64,000 bases of DNA from DASPKT01 sp035626475 (GTDB lineage Bacteria; Pseudomonadota; Alphaproteobacteria; Azospirillales; Azospirillaceae), in NCBI GenBank assembly GCA_035626475.1, contig DASPNP010000021.1, positions 62,001 through 126,000 of the forward strand. The letters run 5' to 3'. A program made the translations under genes and the position numbers. Below are positions 18,289-26,200 of this stretch, one piece after another. Position 1 is the stretch's first letter; each line of letters begins with the position of its first letter. The notes below the pieces were generated by a model, which was not told where the DNA came from, did not search any database, and saw only the letters and a list, made by a program, of their open reading frames with translations.

Positions 18289-18389
18289 GGCCGATAATCC
18301 CGTCCAGTCGTAAACAGCTCTCCATCAAGAACAACGATGCTGCGCACCGAAGTGAAATATTCGGCAGGCGCATCATGAAGGAGAGCATC

Positions 18390-19043
18390 ATGAACACTAG
18401 GCATGTCCTGTTCAGCGCCTGCGCCGCCATCGCCCTGCTCGCCGTCGCGCCGTCGGCCATGGCGGAGAAGGCCGCCGGGGACCTGCTGGTGCGCGGCCGC
18501 GTGCTGTGGGTCGAGCCGGACGAGTCCAGCTCCCTGCGCCTCGGCGCCACCCCCATCGCCGGCAAGGTCGACGCCGACATCGGCGTGGTGCCGGAGCTGG
18601 ACTTCACCTACTTCTTCACCGACAGTCTCGCCGCCGAGCTGATCCTGGGCACCACGCCGCACGACGTGAAGGCCAAGGGCACGCCGCTGGGCAATGTCGA
18701 TCTGGGCGACGTCTGGCTGCTGCCGCCGACCCTGTCGCTGCAGTACCATTTGAACCCCAAGGGCCAGATCAGCCCCTATGTCGGCGTCGGGCTGAACTAC
18801 ACCTTCTTCTACAATGTCGATAACGGCGCCGTGGCCGACGTCGACTACACCAACGGCTTCGGCTACGCGCTGCAGGCCGGCGTCGACGTGGCGCTCCAGG
18901 GGAACTGGTCGCTGAACCTCGACGTGAAGAAGATCTTCATCGACACCGACGCGACGGTGAATGCCGGGCTCGCCAGCCCGATCCGGGCCAAGGTCGACAT
19001 CGACCCCTGGATCGTGGGCATCGGTGTGGGCTACCGCTTCTGA
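18390..19043 (+). CDS. ompW: OmpW-family outer membrane protein
   Basis: A small eight-stranded outer-membrane beta-barrel of 217 residues. OmpW proteins form a hydrophobic channel and often respond to oxygen and stress. The signal peptide ends at PSAMAEK. The barrel shows LLVRGRVLWVEP early, the ELDFTYFFTD and SLQYHL strands, PYVGVGLNYTFFY, and a terminal aromatic (GVGYRF), the usual assembly signal. ATG 18390 has AAGGAG 6 bases upstream; ATG 18375 would add five residues. Two FNR-type boxes lie upstream, consistent with oxygen control known for ompW in enterobacteria. A strong terminator follows. Confidence 0.92.
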   Translation: MNTRHVLFSACAAIALLAVAPSAMAEKAAGDLLVRGRVLWVEPDESSSLRLGATPIAGKVDADIGVVPELDFTYFFTDSLAAELILGTTPHDVKAKGTPLGNVDLGDVWLLPPTLSLQYHLNPKGQISPYVGVGLNYTFFYNVDNGAVADVDYTNGFGYALQAGVDVALQGNWSLNLDVKKIFIDTDATVNAGLASPIRAKVDIDPWIVGIGVGYRF

Positions 19044-19065
19044 GCGGTCCCGCGATGACGGGGAG

Positions 19066-19101
19066 GGGCGGCGGCTCGCGGGGGCCGCCGCCCTTTGCTT
19101 T
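19066..19101 (+). terminator. Rho-independent terminator after ompW
   Basis: A 10-bp stem (GGGCGGCGGC at 19066-19075, GCCGCCGCCC at 19084-19093) is followed by TTTGCTTTT. It closes the ompW transcript before prfB. Confidence 0.82.
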
Positions 19102-19182
19102 TCGGGAAGGGGTTTATCTGGCGGCCCGCCCGCGCTATCTATGCGCAACTCTATTTCTGACACTAGCGACGAGGAGGCCGCG

Positions 19183-20305
19183 ATGCGGGCCGAGATCGAA
19201 GCGGTCGTCGAGGCTGTGCGACAGTCCTTGACGCTGCTGAGGAGGCATCTTTGACTGGGACAACGCGCTTCGCCGATTCGACGAACTGACCGCGCTGTCC
19301 GAGGACCCGAAGCTCTGGGACGATCCGGAGCGGGCCCAGAAGATCATGCGCGAGCGCACCCAGCTCGAGACCGCGATCAACGGGTACCGCGCCCTGGAGC
19401 GTGACCTGAACGACGGCATCGAACTGATCGAGCTCGGCGAGATGGAGGGCGACGAGAGCGTCGTCGCCGACGCCGAGAAGAGCCTGATGGGCCTGCAGTC
19501 CCGCGCCCGCGCGCTGGAGCTGGAGAGCCTGCTGTCGGGCGAGGCCGACGCCAACGACTGCTTCCTCGAGGTGAATGCCGGCGCCGGCGGCACCGAGGCC
19601 CAGGATTGGGGCCTGATGTTGCTGCGCATGTACACCCGCTGGGCGGAGCAGCATGGCTACAAGGTCGAGATCCTGGACGAGACCGGCGGCGAAGAGGCCG
19701 GCATCAAGTCCGCCACCATCCAGATCAAGGGCCACAACGCCTATGGCTGGCTGAAGACGGAGTCGGGCGTGCACCGGCTGGTGCGCATCAGCCCCTTCGA
19801 CAGCCAGGCGCGGCGCCACACCAGCTTCTCCAGCGTCTCCGTGACTCCGGTCATCGACGACAAGATCGTCGTGGAGATCAACGAGAAGGATGTGCGCACC
19901 GACACCTATCGGGCATCCGGCGCCGGCGGCCAGCACGTCAACAAGACGGACTCGGCCGCCCGCCTGACGCACATCCCCACGGGCATCGTCGTCGCCTGCC
20001 AGCAGGAGCGCAGCCAGCACAAGAACCGCGCCAAGGCGTGGGACATGCTGCGCGCCCGCATCTACGAGATGGAGCTGCGCAAGCGCGAGGAGGCCGCGGC
20101 GGCGCTGGAGGCGACCAAGACCGACATCGGCTGGGGCCACCAGATCCGCTCCTACGTGCTGCAGCCCTACCAGATGGTGAAGGACCTGCGCACGGGCGTG
20201 GAGACGAGCCAGAGCGGGGCGGTGCTGGACGGCGACCTGGACCAGTTCCTCCAGGCGGCGCTCGCCAGCCGCATCAAGGGCCAGGGCGACGAGGCGGCGG
20301 CGTAA
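19183..20305 (+). CDS. prfB: Peptide chain release factor 2, with programmed +1 frameshift
   Basis: RF2 recognises UGA and UAA and triggers peptide release on the ribosome. The first 23 codons (19183-19251) end at an in-frame TGA (19252-19254). Skipping T19252 moves into the frame that starts with GAC at 19253 and runs to 20305, giving 373 residues, normal for RF2. The site is CTT-TGA-C preceded by AGGAGG, the classical autoregulatory frameshift. The release motif GGQ is in SGAGGQHVNKT, and the stop-recognition SPF motif in RISPFDSQAR. The ATG at 19183 has GAGGAGG upstream. The gene should be annotated as join(19183..19251,19253..20305); it is not a pseudogene. Confidence 0.96.
19240..19255 (+). 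promoter_or_regulatory. prfB recoding signal
   Basis: The internal Shine-Dalgarno-like AGGAGG (19240-19245) lies 3 bases before the slippery CTT (19249-19251), and the stop TGA is followed by C. This is the standard arrangement for RF2-dependent +1 frameshifting: low RF2 lets the ribosome slip and make more RF2. Confidence 0.95.
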
Positions 20306-20329
20306 GGCTGGCGCTCTCATCACCAAGCG

Positions 20330-20358
20330 AAAGGGGCGCTCACCGGCGCCCCTTTTTC
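20330..20358. terminator. Bidirectional terminator between prfB and the FMN-binding protein gene
   Basis: The stem GGGGCGC (20333-20339) / GCGCCCC (20346-20352) has A residues before it and TTTTTCTTT after it. It serves prfB on the plus strand and plausibly the convergent gene ending at 20367. Confidence 0.82.
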
Positions 20359-20366
20359 TTTGCCGG

Positions 20367-21095
20367 TCAGTCGGCGCCGTAGAGGCGGCGCTGGTTCTCC
20401 GCCATGATCTCGTCCAGCTGGCGCCCCCCGGTGAAGCCTGCAAGGCCCGGCGGGAAGGGGACGCCCTCGGGCATGGCGGGGCAGGGCTCGGGCGCGCCGA
20501 TCACCTGGGTCACAGGGATGCGGGCGGCGTAGACCGGCAAGGCGCCGTCCTCCTCCGCATCGCCGACGCCCTTGGCCCGGACTTTGCCGACCGCCTCCTC
20601 GATGTCCATGGCGACGACCATGGTGGCCTTCAGCTCCTGGCCGGTCATCGGGCGCAGCTCCCCGGCGCGGTCCGGGTAGAGGCGGTCGATCATGGCGGTC
20701 AGCGCCCGGGCCTTCTCCTCCGGCTCCTCCACCACGAAGGCGCGGCCGAAGCACAGGGCCGAGCGGTAGTCGACCGAGTGGTTGAAGCCGCTGCGGGCCA
20801 GGATCAGCCCGTCCAGATGCGTCACCGTCAGGCAGACCGGCACGCCCTCGCGCTGGGTCCGCAGCATGCGGCTGGCCGAGGAGCCGTGCCAGTAGAGCCG
20901 GTCGCCCTCGCGCCAGAAGGTCGTCGGCGTGCAGTAGGGCTGACCGTCGATGACATAGGCGATGTGGCAGAGCATGGCCGCGTCCAGGATGGCGTGGACC
21001 GAGGCGCGGTCGTAGCGCGCCCGGTCGTGCAGCCGCTTTACCCGGTTGCGCGGGGTGACGGGGTAGGAGTCGGGGGCGAGGACGGCGTCGGGCAT
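20367..21095 (-). CDS. Pyridoxamine 5'-phosphate oxidase-like FMN-binding protein
   Basis: A 242-residue protein of the split-barrel flavin-nucleotide-binding group related to pyridoxamine phosphate oxidase, cytoplasmic. Typical features are AMLCHIAYVIDGQPYCTPT, the WHGSSASRML flavin phosphate segment, CLTVTHLDGLILARS and HSVDYRSALCFGRAF. It probably binds FMN; whether it oxidises a B6 vitamer is unknown. It is transcribed divergently from a MocR-type regulator, and in many proteobacteria such regulator/target pairs concern vitamin B6 or small-molecule metabolism. The ATG at 21093-21095 is clear. Confidence 0.85.
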   Translation of the reverse strand: MPDAVLAPDSYPVTPRNRVKRLHDRARYDRASVHAILDAAMLCHIAYVIDGQPYCTPTTFWREGDRLYWHGSSASRMLRTQREGVPVCLTVTHLDGLILARSGFNHSVDYRSALCFGRAFVVEEPEEKARALTAMIDRLYPDRAGELRPMTGQELKATMVVAMDIEEAVGKVRAKGVGDAEEDGALPVYAARIPVTQVIGAPEPCPAMPEGVPFPPGLAGFTGGRQLDEIMAENQRRLYGAD

Positions 21096-21144
21096 GGTCG
21101 GGTCCTTTCACGGCACTGGACGGTGGCGCGAGTTAGCCCTAATG

Positions 21145-21210
21145 ATTGGTCCGGCGCGACGTCCAATCCTGCGCGCCCGATCTGGTCCAATGCTACCGAG
21201 TCCAGCCAAT
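21145..21210. promoter_or_regulatory. Candidate MocR operator
   Basis: The gap between the divergent genes carries GTCCAAT at 21161-21167 and 21185-21191 (24 bp apart) and a related GTCCAGCCAAT at 21200-21210. ATTGG at 21145 also pairs with CCAAT at 21163 as an inverted repeat. MocR/PdxR regulators commonly bind such spaced repeats next to their own gene. Function is inferred from position and repetition only. Confidence 0.5.
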
Positions 21211-21223
21211 CCCCTGGGGCGCC

Positions 21224-22684
21224 ATGGATGCCGACCTGTCCGACCTGATGCTGGTCACGATCGACCGGGACAGCCCGGTGCCGATCCTGCGGCAGGTCTA
21301 TCTGGAGCTGCGCCGCGCCATCCTGGCGGGCGCCGTGCCGCCGGGCGGGCGGCTGCCGCCGACGCGGGTGCTGGCGAAGAGGCTGGGCGTGGCCCGCAAC
21401 ACGGTCGTGGTCGCCTTCGAGCAGCTGCTGGCCGAGGGCTTCATCGAGGGGCGGGTGGGGGCGGGCAGTTATGTGCGGCCGGAGCTGCCGGAGGCGCCGG
21501 AGCCGCCGCCGGCCGCGTCCCTGCCGGATTCGGCGCCCGCACCGCTGCCCCCGGCGGCCCGGCGCCTCATCGCGGCGAACCCGCGCCTGGGACCCTTCGG
21601 GACCGTGCCCTTCGCCACCGGGCGGACGATGCTGGACGAGCGCACGCTGCAGGTCTGGAAGAGCCTGACGCTGCGGCGGTTCCAGGGCGGCGGACCCTTC
21701 GTCCAGGGCTATGACGACCCGCAGGGGCCGCTGCCCCTGCGCCGTGCCATCGCCGCCTATCTCCGCACCGCGCGGGCGGTGCGCTGCGAACCGGAGCAGG
21801 TGGTCGTCACCGCGGGGGCGCAGCAGGCGATCGACCTGGTGCTGCGCGTGCTGGTGGAGCCGGGCGACCCGGTGTGGCTGGAGGACCCCTGCTACCCCGC
21901 CGTCCGCGGCGCGCTCATGGCCGCGCGCGCCGCCCTCGTGCCGGTGCCGGTGGACGGGCAGGGGATGGTGGTGTCGGCCGGCGTGGCGGCGGCGCCCGCC
22001 GCCCGGCTGGCCTATGTCACGCCCTCCTCGCAGTATCCGCTGGGGGTGGTGCTGTCCATGGCGCGGCGGCTGGAGCTGCTGGCCTGGGCGCGGCAGGCCG
22101 GCGCCTGGGTGCTGGAGGACGATTACGACTCCGAGTTCCGCTATGCCGGCCGGCCGCTCGCCTCGCTGCAGGGCATCGACCGGGGCGGGCGGGTGATCTA
22201 CATCGGTACCTTCAGCAAGGTGCTGTTCCCTGGGCTGCGGCTGGGCTACGCCGTCATTCCGCCGGAGCTGATGGAGCCGGTGCTGGCGGCGCGGCAGATC
22301 TCCGACTGGCACCCGGCCTCGATGCAGGCCGACATCGTCGCCGACTTCCTGGCCGAGGGGCACTTCGCCCCGCACATCAGGCGCATGCGCGAGCGCTACC
22401 GGGCCTCGCGCGACGCGCTGGTGGAGGCGTTGCGCGCGCACCTTCCCGACCGGCTGGAGGTGGAGGCGCCGGAGCAGGGAATGAAGGTGCTGGCCCGCCT
22501 GCGGCCCGGCATGACCGACCTGGAGGCGTCGGAGCGGGCCGCCCGGCGCGGGGTCCTGGCGCGGCCCGTGAGCCCGCTCTACATCCAGGAGCCGCCCGTG
22601 CCGGCGCTGATGCTGGGCTTCACCGGTCACGAGCCGGGCGCCCTGCGCTGGGCCGCCCGCGAGCTGGCCGCCGCGCTGGCGTGA
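21224..22684 (+). CDS. MocR/PdxR-type transcriptional regulator (GntR wHTH fused to aminotransferase-like domain)
   Basis: A 486-residue regulator with an N-terminal GntR winged helix (about residues 15-85: PILRQVYLELRRAI, LPPTRVLAKRLGVARNTV, EGFIEGRVGAGSYV) and a C-terminal fold-type I aminotransferase-like domain that binds PLP. The PLP lysine lies in GTFSKVLFPGLRLGY, and DDYDSEFRY is present. MocR proteins sense PLP or related ligands. The ATG at 21224 is used because the wHTH then begins about 15 residues in. It is divergent from the FMN-binding protein gene, its likely target, and its stop abuts the convergent membrane-protein gene. Confidence 0.9.
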   Translation: MDADLSDLMLVTIDRDSPVPILRQVYLELRRAILAGAVPPGGRLPPTRVLAKRLGVARNTVVVAFEQLLAEGFIEGRVGAGSYVRPELPEAPEPPPAASLPDSAPAPLPPAARRLIAANPRLGPFGTVPFATGRTMLDERTLQVWKSLTLRRFQGGGPFVQGYDDPQGPLPLRRAIAAYLRTARAVRCEPEQVVVTAGAQQAIDLVLRVLVEPGDPVWLEDPCYPAVRGALMAARAALVPVPVDGQGMVVSAGVAAAPAARLAYVTPSSQYPLGVVLSMARRLELLAWARQAGAWVLEDDYDSEFRYAGRPLASLQGIDRGGRVIYIGTFSKVLFPGLRLGYAVIPPELMEPVLAARQISDWHPASMQADIVADFLAEGHFAPHIRRMRERYRASRDALVEALRAHLPDRLEVEAPEQGMKVLARLRPGMTDLEASERAARRGVLARPVSPLYIQEPPVPALMLGFTGHEPGALRWAARELAAALA

Positions 22685-23602
22685 TCAGGCGGCCGGCGCG
22701 TCCGGCCGGCGGGCGAAGCGCGTCACCCCCATGAACAGCACCATCGCCAGGGCGAAGTCGCCGAAGGTCGTGTAGAACAGCCACACGTCGGTCGGCAGCC
22801 AGGTGGCGACGAGATAATTCATCCCCGCCATGACCAGGCCGACCACGCCGAGCCCGCCGGCCAGCCGCCCGGGATCGATGTCGCCCAGGGGCAGGTAGAC
22901 CATGAGCCGCTTGCCCAGGTACCGGCCGCCCAGCGCCGCGTCGGCCAGGAACAGCGAGGCGGTCAGCACCCCCAGGATGGTGGAGCGCATCTTCACCGCC
23001 CAATCGTCCTGGAAGGCGATGGAGAAGCCGGCGGAGATCAGTAGCATCACCACGCCGAACAGCGCCAGGCCGCCGAGCAGGTCCACCTTCACGAAGCGCT
23101 GCACCACCATGAGCGCGAGGCCCGCGCCGGCGCCGACGATGGCGGCGGTGGGCAGGTCGGTGAGCTTGGCGACGATGAAGAACAGCAGGCCCAGCGCGAT
23201 GTCGACCGAGATGGCCGGCCAGTTCTGCTTCATCCGCTGCATCCCCTGGTCGGGCTGCGACTGGCGGGCGGCCATGCCGTCCAGCCCCTTCGGCAGCGCG
23301 ATCGGCCGGCCGGGGTGGCTCTCATAGGCGAGTACGCCGTCGACCCAGGCCTTGACCCCGACACTGGTCCAGCTGTGGTAGCCGGCCTCCGTCTCCAGCC
23401 GCCGCCCGTCGGGCAGGGTGTACGCCAGCCGCAGATTGCGGAAGCCGCCGTCGGCGAAGATGTCGTTCGTCTCCTCCGCCGCCGCGACGCCGTCGACGAT
23501 CATCCGGGCCTTGAGGCTGCGCATCCCGGCGTCGCACCGCACCTCGACCGCATGGCCGTCCAGCGTGAAGCGTCGGCGATAGGTCCAGACCCGGATGTCC
23601 AT
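22685..23602 (-). CDS. IspZ/YciB-like septation membrane protein with N-terminal soluble domain
   Basis: The C-terminal half (about residues 130-300 of 305) has five to six hydrophobic helices resembling the inner-membrane septation protein A (YciB/IspZ) family: NWPAISVDIALGLLFF, a TAAIVGAG helix, FGVVMLLISAGF, and later WLFYTTFGDFALAMVLFMG. The N-terminal 125 residues are soluble and beta-rich (VWTYRRRFTLDGHAVEVRCDAG, LRLAYTLPDGRRLETEAGYHSW) and are not part of the usual family, which is about 180 residues long. The start is ATG 23600-23602. Stop codons of this gene and the convergent MocR gene touch. Role in envelope or septum maintenance is inferred from the family only. Confidence 0.72.
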   Translation of the reverse strand: MDIRVWTYRRRFTLDGHAVEVRCDAGMRSLKARMIVDGVAAAEETNDIFADGGFRNLRLAYTLPDGRRLETEAGYHSWTSVGVKAWVDGVLAYESHPGRPIALPKGLDGMAARQSQPDQGMQRMKQNWPAISVDIALGLLFFIVAKLTDLPTAAIVGAGAGLALMVVQRFVKVDLLGGLALFGVVMLLISAGFSIAFQDDWAVKMRSTILGVLTASLFLADAALGGRYLGKRLMVYLPLGDIDPGRLAGGLGVVGLVMAGMNYLVATWLPTDVWLFYTTFGDFALAMVLFMGVTRFARRPDAPAA

Positions 23603-23723
23603 GCGATCCCCCGCTGAAGTGCCGTCGGTCTTCCATATTCCCCAGGGCGGCCGCGCCGCGCAACGGGCTGGCGTGGCGGGATGCCGCAGCATGCCCGTTT
23701 TGCGACTCTCTCGCATCTCCTTT

Positions 23724-23751
23724 ATTGCGAATTACTCTCATAAGCATTATC
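23724..23751 (+). promoter_or_regulatory. Fur-like box upstream of the TonB receptor gene
   Basis: The AT-rich stretch contains GCGAATTACTCTCATAAGC followed by ATTATC, similar to Fur-box variants (GATAATGATAATCATTATC-type). It lies about 65-90 bases upstream of the receptor start in a region that is otherwise very GC-rich. Iron repression is a reasonable inference. Confidence 0.6.
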
Positions 23752-23813
23752 ACCCCAGCCGGCACCCGGCGGAGACCGGGATGGAGCACACGCATTCGAA
23801 GGGGATTGCAGAA

Positions 23814-25979
23814 ATGACCAGCCTTTCCAGCCGCGCCGGCCTGACGCTCGCGCTCCTGTGCGGCGTCGCCGCGCCGGCCGCCCTGGCGCAGCAGGGGACG
23901 GAAGAGGGCGCGCAGGCGGCCGTGATGCCGGAGATCGTGGTGATCGGCAGCCGCTCGGCGCTGCCCACGATCCCGGGCTCGGCCACGGTGATCGGCGGCA
24001 ACGAGCTGCGCCGCAGCCAGGTCTATTCGGTCAACGAGGCGCTGCGGAAGGTGCCGGGCGTGCTGCCGCGCGAGGAGGAGGGGCTGGGCTTACGCCCGAA
24101 CATCGGCATCCGCGGCCTGAACCCGACACGCTCCAGCAAGACGCTGCTGCTGGAGGACGGCCTGCCGCTGACCTTCGCTCCCTATGGCGACAATGCCAGC
24201 TACTACCATCCGACGCTGGAGCGGTTCGAGCGGATCGAGGTGCTGAAGGGCTCGGGCCAGATCGCCTTCGGCCCGCACACGGTGGGCGGTGTGGTCAACT
24301 ACATCACGCCGACGCCGCCGGAGGAGACCTCGGGCAGCCTCAGCTTGCGCGGCGGCAACAACGGCTATTACGACGCCCAGGCGACAGTCGGCGGCACCTA
24401 CGGTTCCACGGGACTGCTGGTCAACGCCGTGCGCAAGGAGGCGGACGGCGCCCGCGACAACATCCACAGCGGCGTCACCGACCTGACTGCCAAGCTGGTC
24501 CAGTCGATCTCGGAACGCCAGGCGCTGACCCTCAAGGTCACGCACTACAAGGAGAAGAGCGACATCACCTATTCCGGCCTGACCGCGGCCGAATACGCCG
24601 CCGATCCGCGCCAGAACCCCTTCCGCAACGACGAGCTGGACTTCGAGCGCTGGGGCGCCTCGCTGGTCCACCGGCTGGACATCACCGACACCGTGGCGCT
24701 GACCACGGCCGTCTACGGCTCCGACTTCGAGCGCGACTGGTGGCGGCAATCCTCCAACTCGGCCCAGCGCCCCAACGACGCCAGCGATCCGCGCTGCGGC
24801 GGCATGGCGAACCTCGACACCACCTGCGGCAATGAGGGGCGGCTGCGCGCCTACGAGACCTGGGGCGTGGAGCCGCGCCTGTCGGCCCGCTACGACGCCG
24901 GCATCTTCCAGGGCGACCTGCTGGCCGGCGCCCGCGCCCATTACGAGGTGCAGGAGCGGCGCCAGCTGAACGGCGACAGCCCCACCGCCCGCAGCGCCGG
25001 CACCTCGGCCAATGGCGGCCTGCGCGAGGACAACCGCCGCGAGGCCGACGCCTATTCCGGCTTCCTGCAGAACCGCTTCGCCTTCGGCCCGTTCAGCGTC
25101 ACCCCCGGCCTGCGGGTGGAGCATGTCGAGTTCGAGCGGCTGAACCGCATGAACGGCGCCCGCGGCGCCACCGACGTGACCGCCTGGATCCCCGGCGTCG
25201 GCGCCACCTTCGAGCCGATGCGCGACCTCACCCTGTTCGGCGGCGTGCATCGCGGCTTCTCGCCCCCGCGCGTGGAGGACGTGATCGGCAATACCGGCGG
25301 CACGGTCGATCTGGGCGAGGAGCGCAGCTGGAACTACGAGCTGGGGCTGCGCGGCGCGCCCATGGCCGGGCTGGACTTCGAGGCGGCCTGGTTCCGCATG
25401 GACTTCGAGAACCAGATCATCCCGGCCAGCGTCGCCGGCGGTTCCGGCGCCACCCTGACCAGCGCCGGCGAGACGCTGCACCAGGGGCTGGAGGCCGGGC
25501 TGCGCGCCAACAGCGCCGGGCTGCTGGACACGCAGGGCTTCAATGTCTACGCCGCCGGTGCCTGGACCTGGCTGTGGGACGCGGAGTTCCAGGGCCGCCG
25601 CTTCTCCGGCGTCTCCGGCTTCGGCGCCGTCAGCGTCACCGGCAACCGCATCCCCTACGCCGCCCGGCACCTGCTGACCCTGACCGCCGGCATCGAGGTC
25701 GACGGGCTGCCCGGGCTGGAGGTGGAGGCGACGCGCACCGGCGGCATGTTCACCGACGATCTGAACAGCATCGCCGTCAGCCCCGACGGGCAGCGCGGCC
25801 GCATGGACGGCTACTGGCTGTTCAATGTCCAGACCAGCTGGGCGGTGCCGGGCACGCCGATCACCCTCTACGCCACGGCGAAGAACCTGTTCGACCGGAC
25901 GGTGGTGGTGGACCGCTCGCGCGGTTCCATCCCCAACAACCCGCGCCTGCTGCAGGCCGGCGCGCGCTGGGTGTTCTGA
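23814..25979 (+). CDS. TonB-dependent outer-membrane receptor, FecA-like siderophore receptor
   Basis: A 721-residue receptor that would import an iron chelate across the outer membrane using TonB energy. The signal peptide (MTSLSSRAGLTLALLCGVAA then LAQ) is followed by an EIVVIGSR TonB-box-like region. The plug domain has LRKVPGVLPREEEG, NIGIRGLNPTRSSKTLLLED and RIEVLKGSGQIAFGPHTVGG. The 22-strand barrel ends in an aromatic (GARWVF). The plug resembles ferric dicitrate receptors, but the ligand is not certain. ATG 23814 is preferred for the signal peptide; ATG 23781 would add 11 residues. No transporter or FecRI-type genes are adjacent. A Fur-like box lies upstream. Confidence 0.9.
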   Translation: MTSLSSRAGLTLALLCGVAAPAALAQQGTEEGAQAAVMPEIVVIGSRSALPTIPGSATVIGGNELRRSQVYSVNEALRKVPGVLPREEEGLGLRPNIGIRGLNPTRSSKTLLLEDGLPLTFAPYGDNASYYHPTLERFERIEVLKGSGQIAFGPHTVGGVVNYITPTPPEETSGSLSLRGGNNGYYDAQATVGGTYGSTGLLVNAVRKEADGARDNIHSGVTDLTAKLVQSISERQALTLKVTHYKEKSDITYSGLTAAEYAADPRQNPFRNDELDFERWGASLVHRLDITDTVALTTAVYGSDFERDWWRQSSNSAQRPNDASDPRCGGMANLDTTCGNEGRLRAYETWGVEPRLSARYDAGIFQGDLLAGARAHYEVQERRQLNGDSPTARSAGTSANGGLREDNRREADAYSGFLQNRFAFGPFSVTPGLRVEHVEFERLNRMNGARGATDVTAWIPGVGATFEPMRDLTLFGGVHRGFSPPRVEDVIGNTGGTVDLGEERSWNYELGLRGAPMAGLDFEAAWFRMDFENQIIPASVAGGSGATLTSAGETLHQGLEAGLRANSAGLLDTQGFNVYAAGAWTWLWDAEFQGRRFSGVSGFGAVSVTGNRIPYAARHLLTLTAGIEVDGLPGLEVEATRTGGMFTDDLNSIAVSPDGQRGRMDGYWLFNVQTSWAVPGTPITLYATAKNLFDRTVVVDRSRGSIPNNPRLLQAGARWVF

Positions 25980-25989
25980 GAACCGGACC

Positions 25990-26200
25990 GCTTCATCCTT
26001 CTGCCCTTGAGGGAGAAGGATGGGGCCCCGAGCCCTGGCTCGGGGAGGATGAGGGGTGGACCGGCGCAGCCGGGCCTTCTCGACGGATGAGCTTTCGATA
26101 GGCGGTGAGAACGTCGGGCTATCGCCCGCCGACGCCTCACCCTCCCATCGCTACCGCGCCGGGACCCATCCCTCTCCCTCAAGGGGAGAGGGATACATCG
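25990..26200. repeat. Dispersed inverted repeat, CCCTCTCC family, copy 2
   Basis: The left arm is TCTGCCCTTGAGGGAGAAGG and the right arm CCCTCTCCCTCAAGGGGAGA. Between them lie further palindromic blocks (GGGCCCCGAGCCCTGGCTCG). It sits between the convergent TonB receptor and DUF885 genes, with no gene inside. Confidence 0.7.

Noticed and set aside
19183..19254. prfB as a frameshifted pseudogene
   Set aside because: The stop is the conserved programmed frameshift with its AGGAGG stimulator, so the gene is functional.
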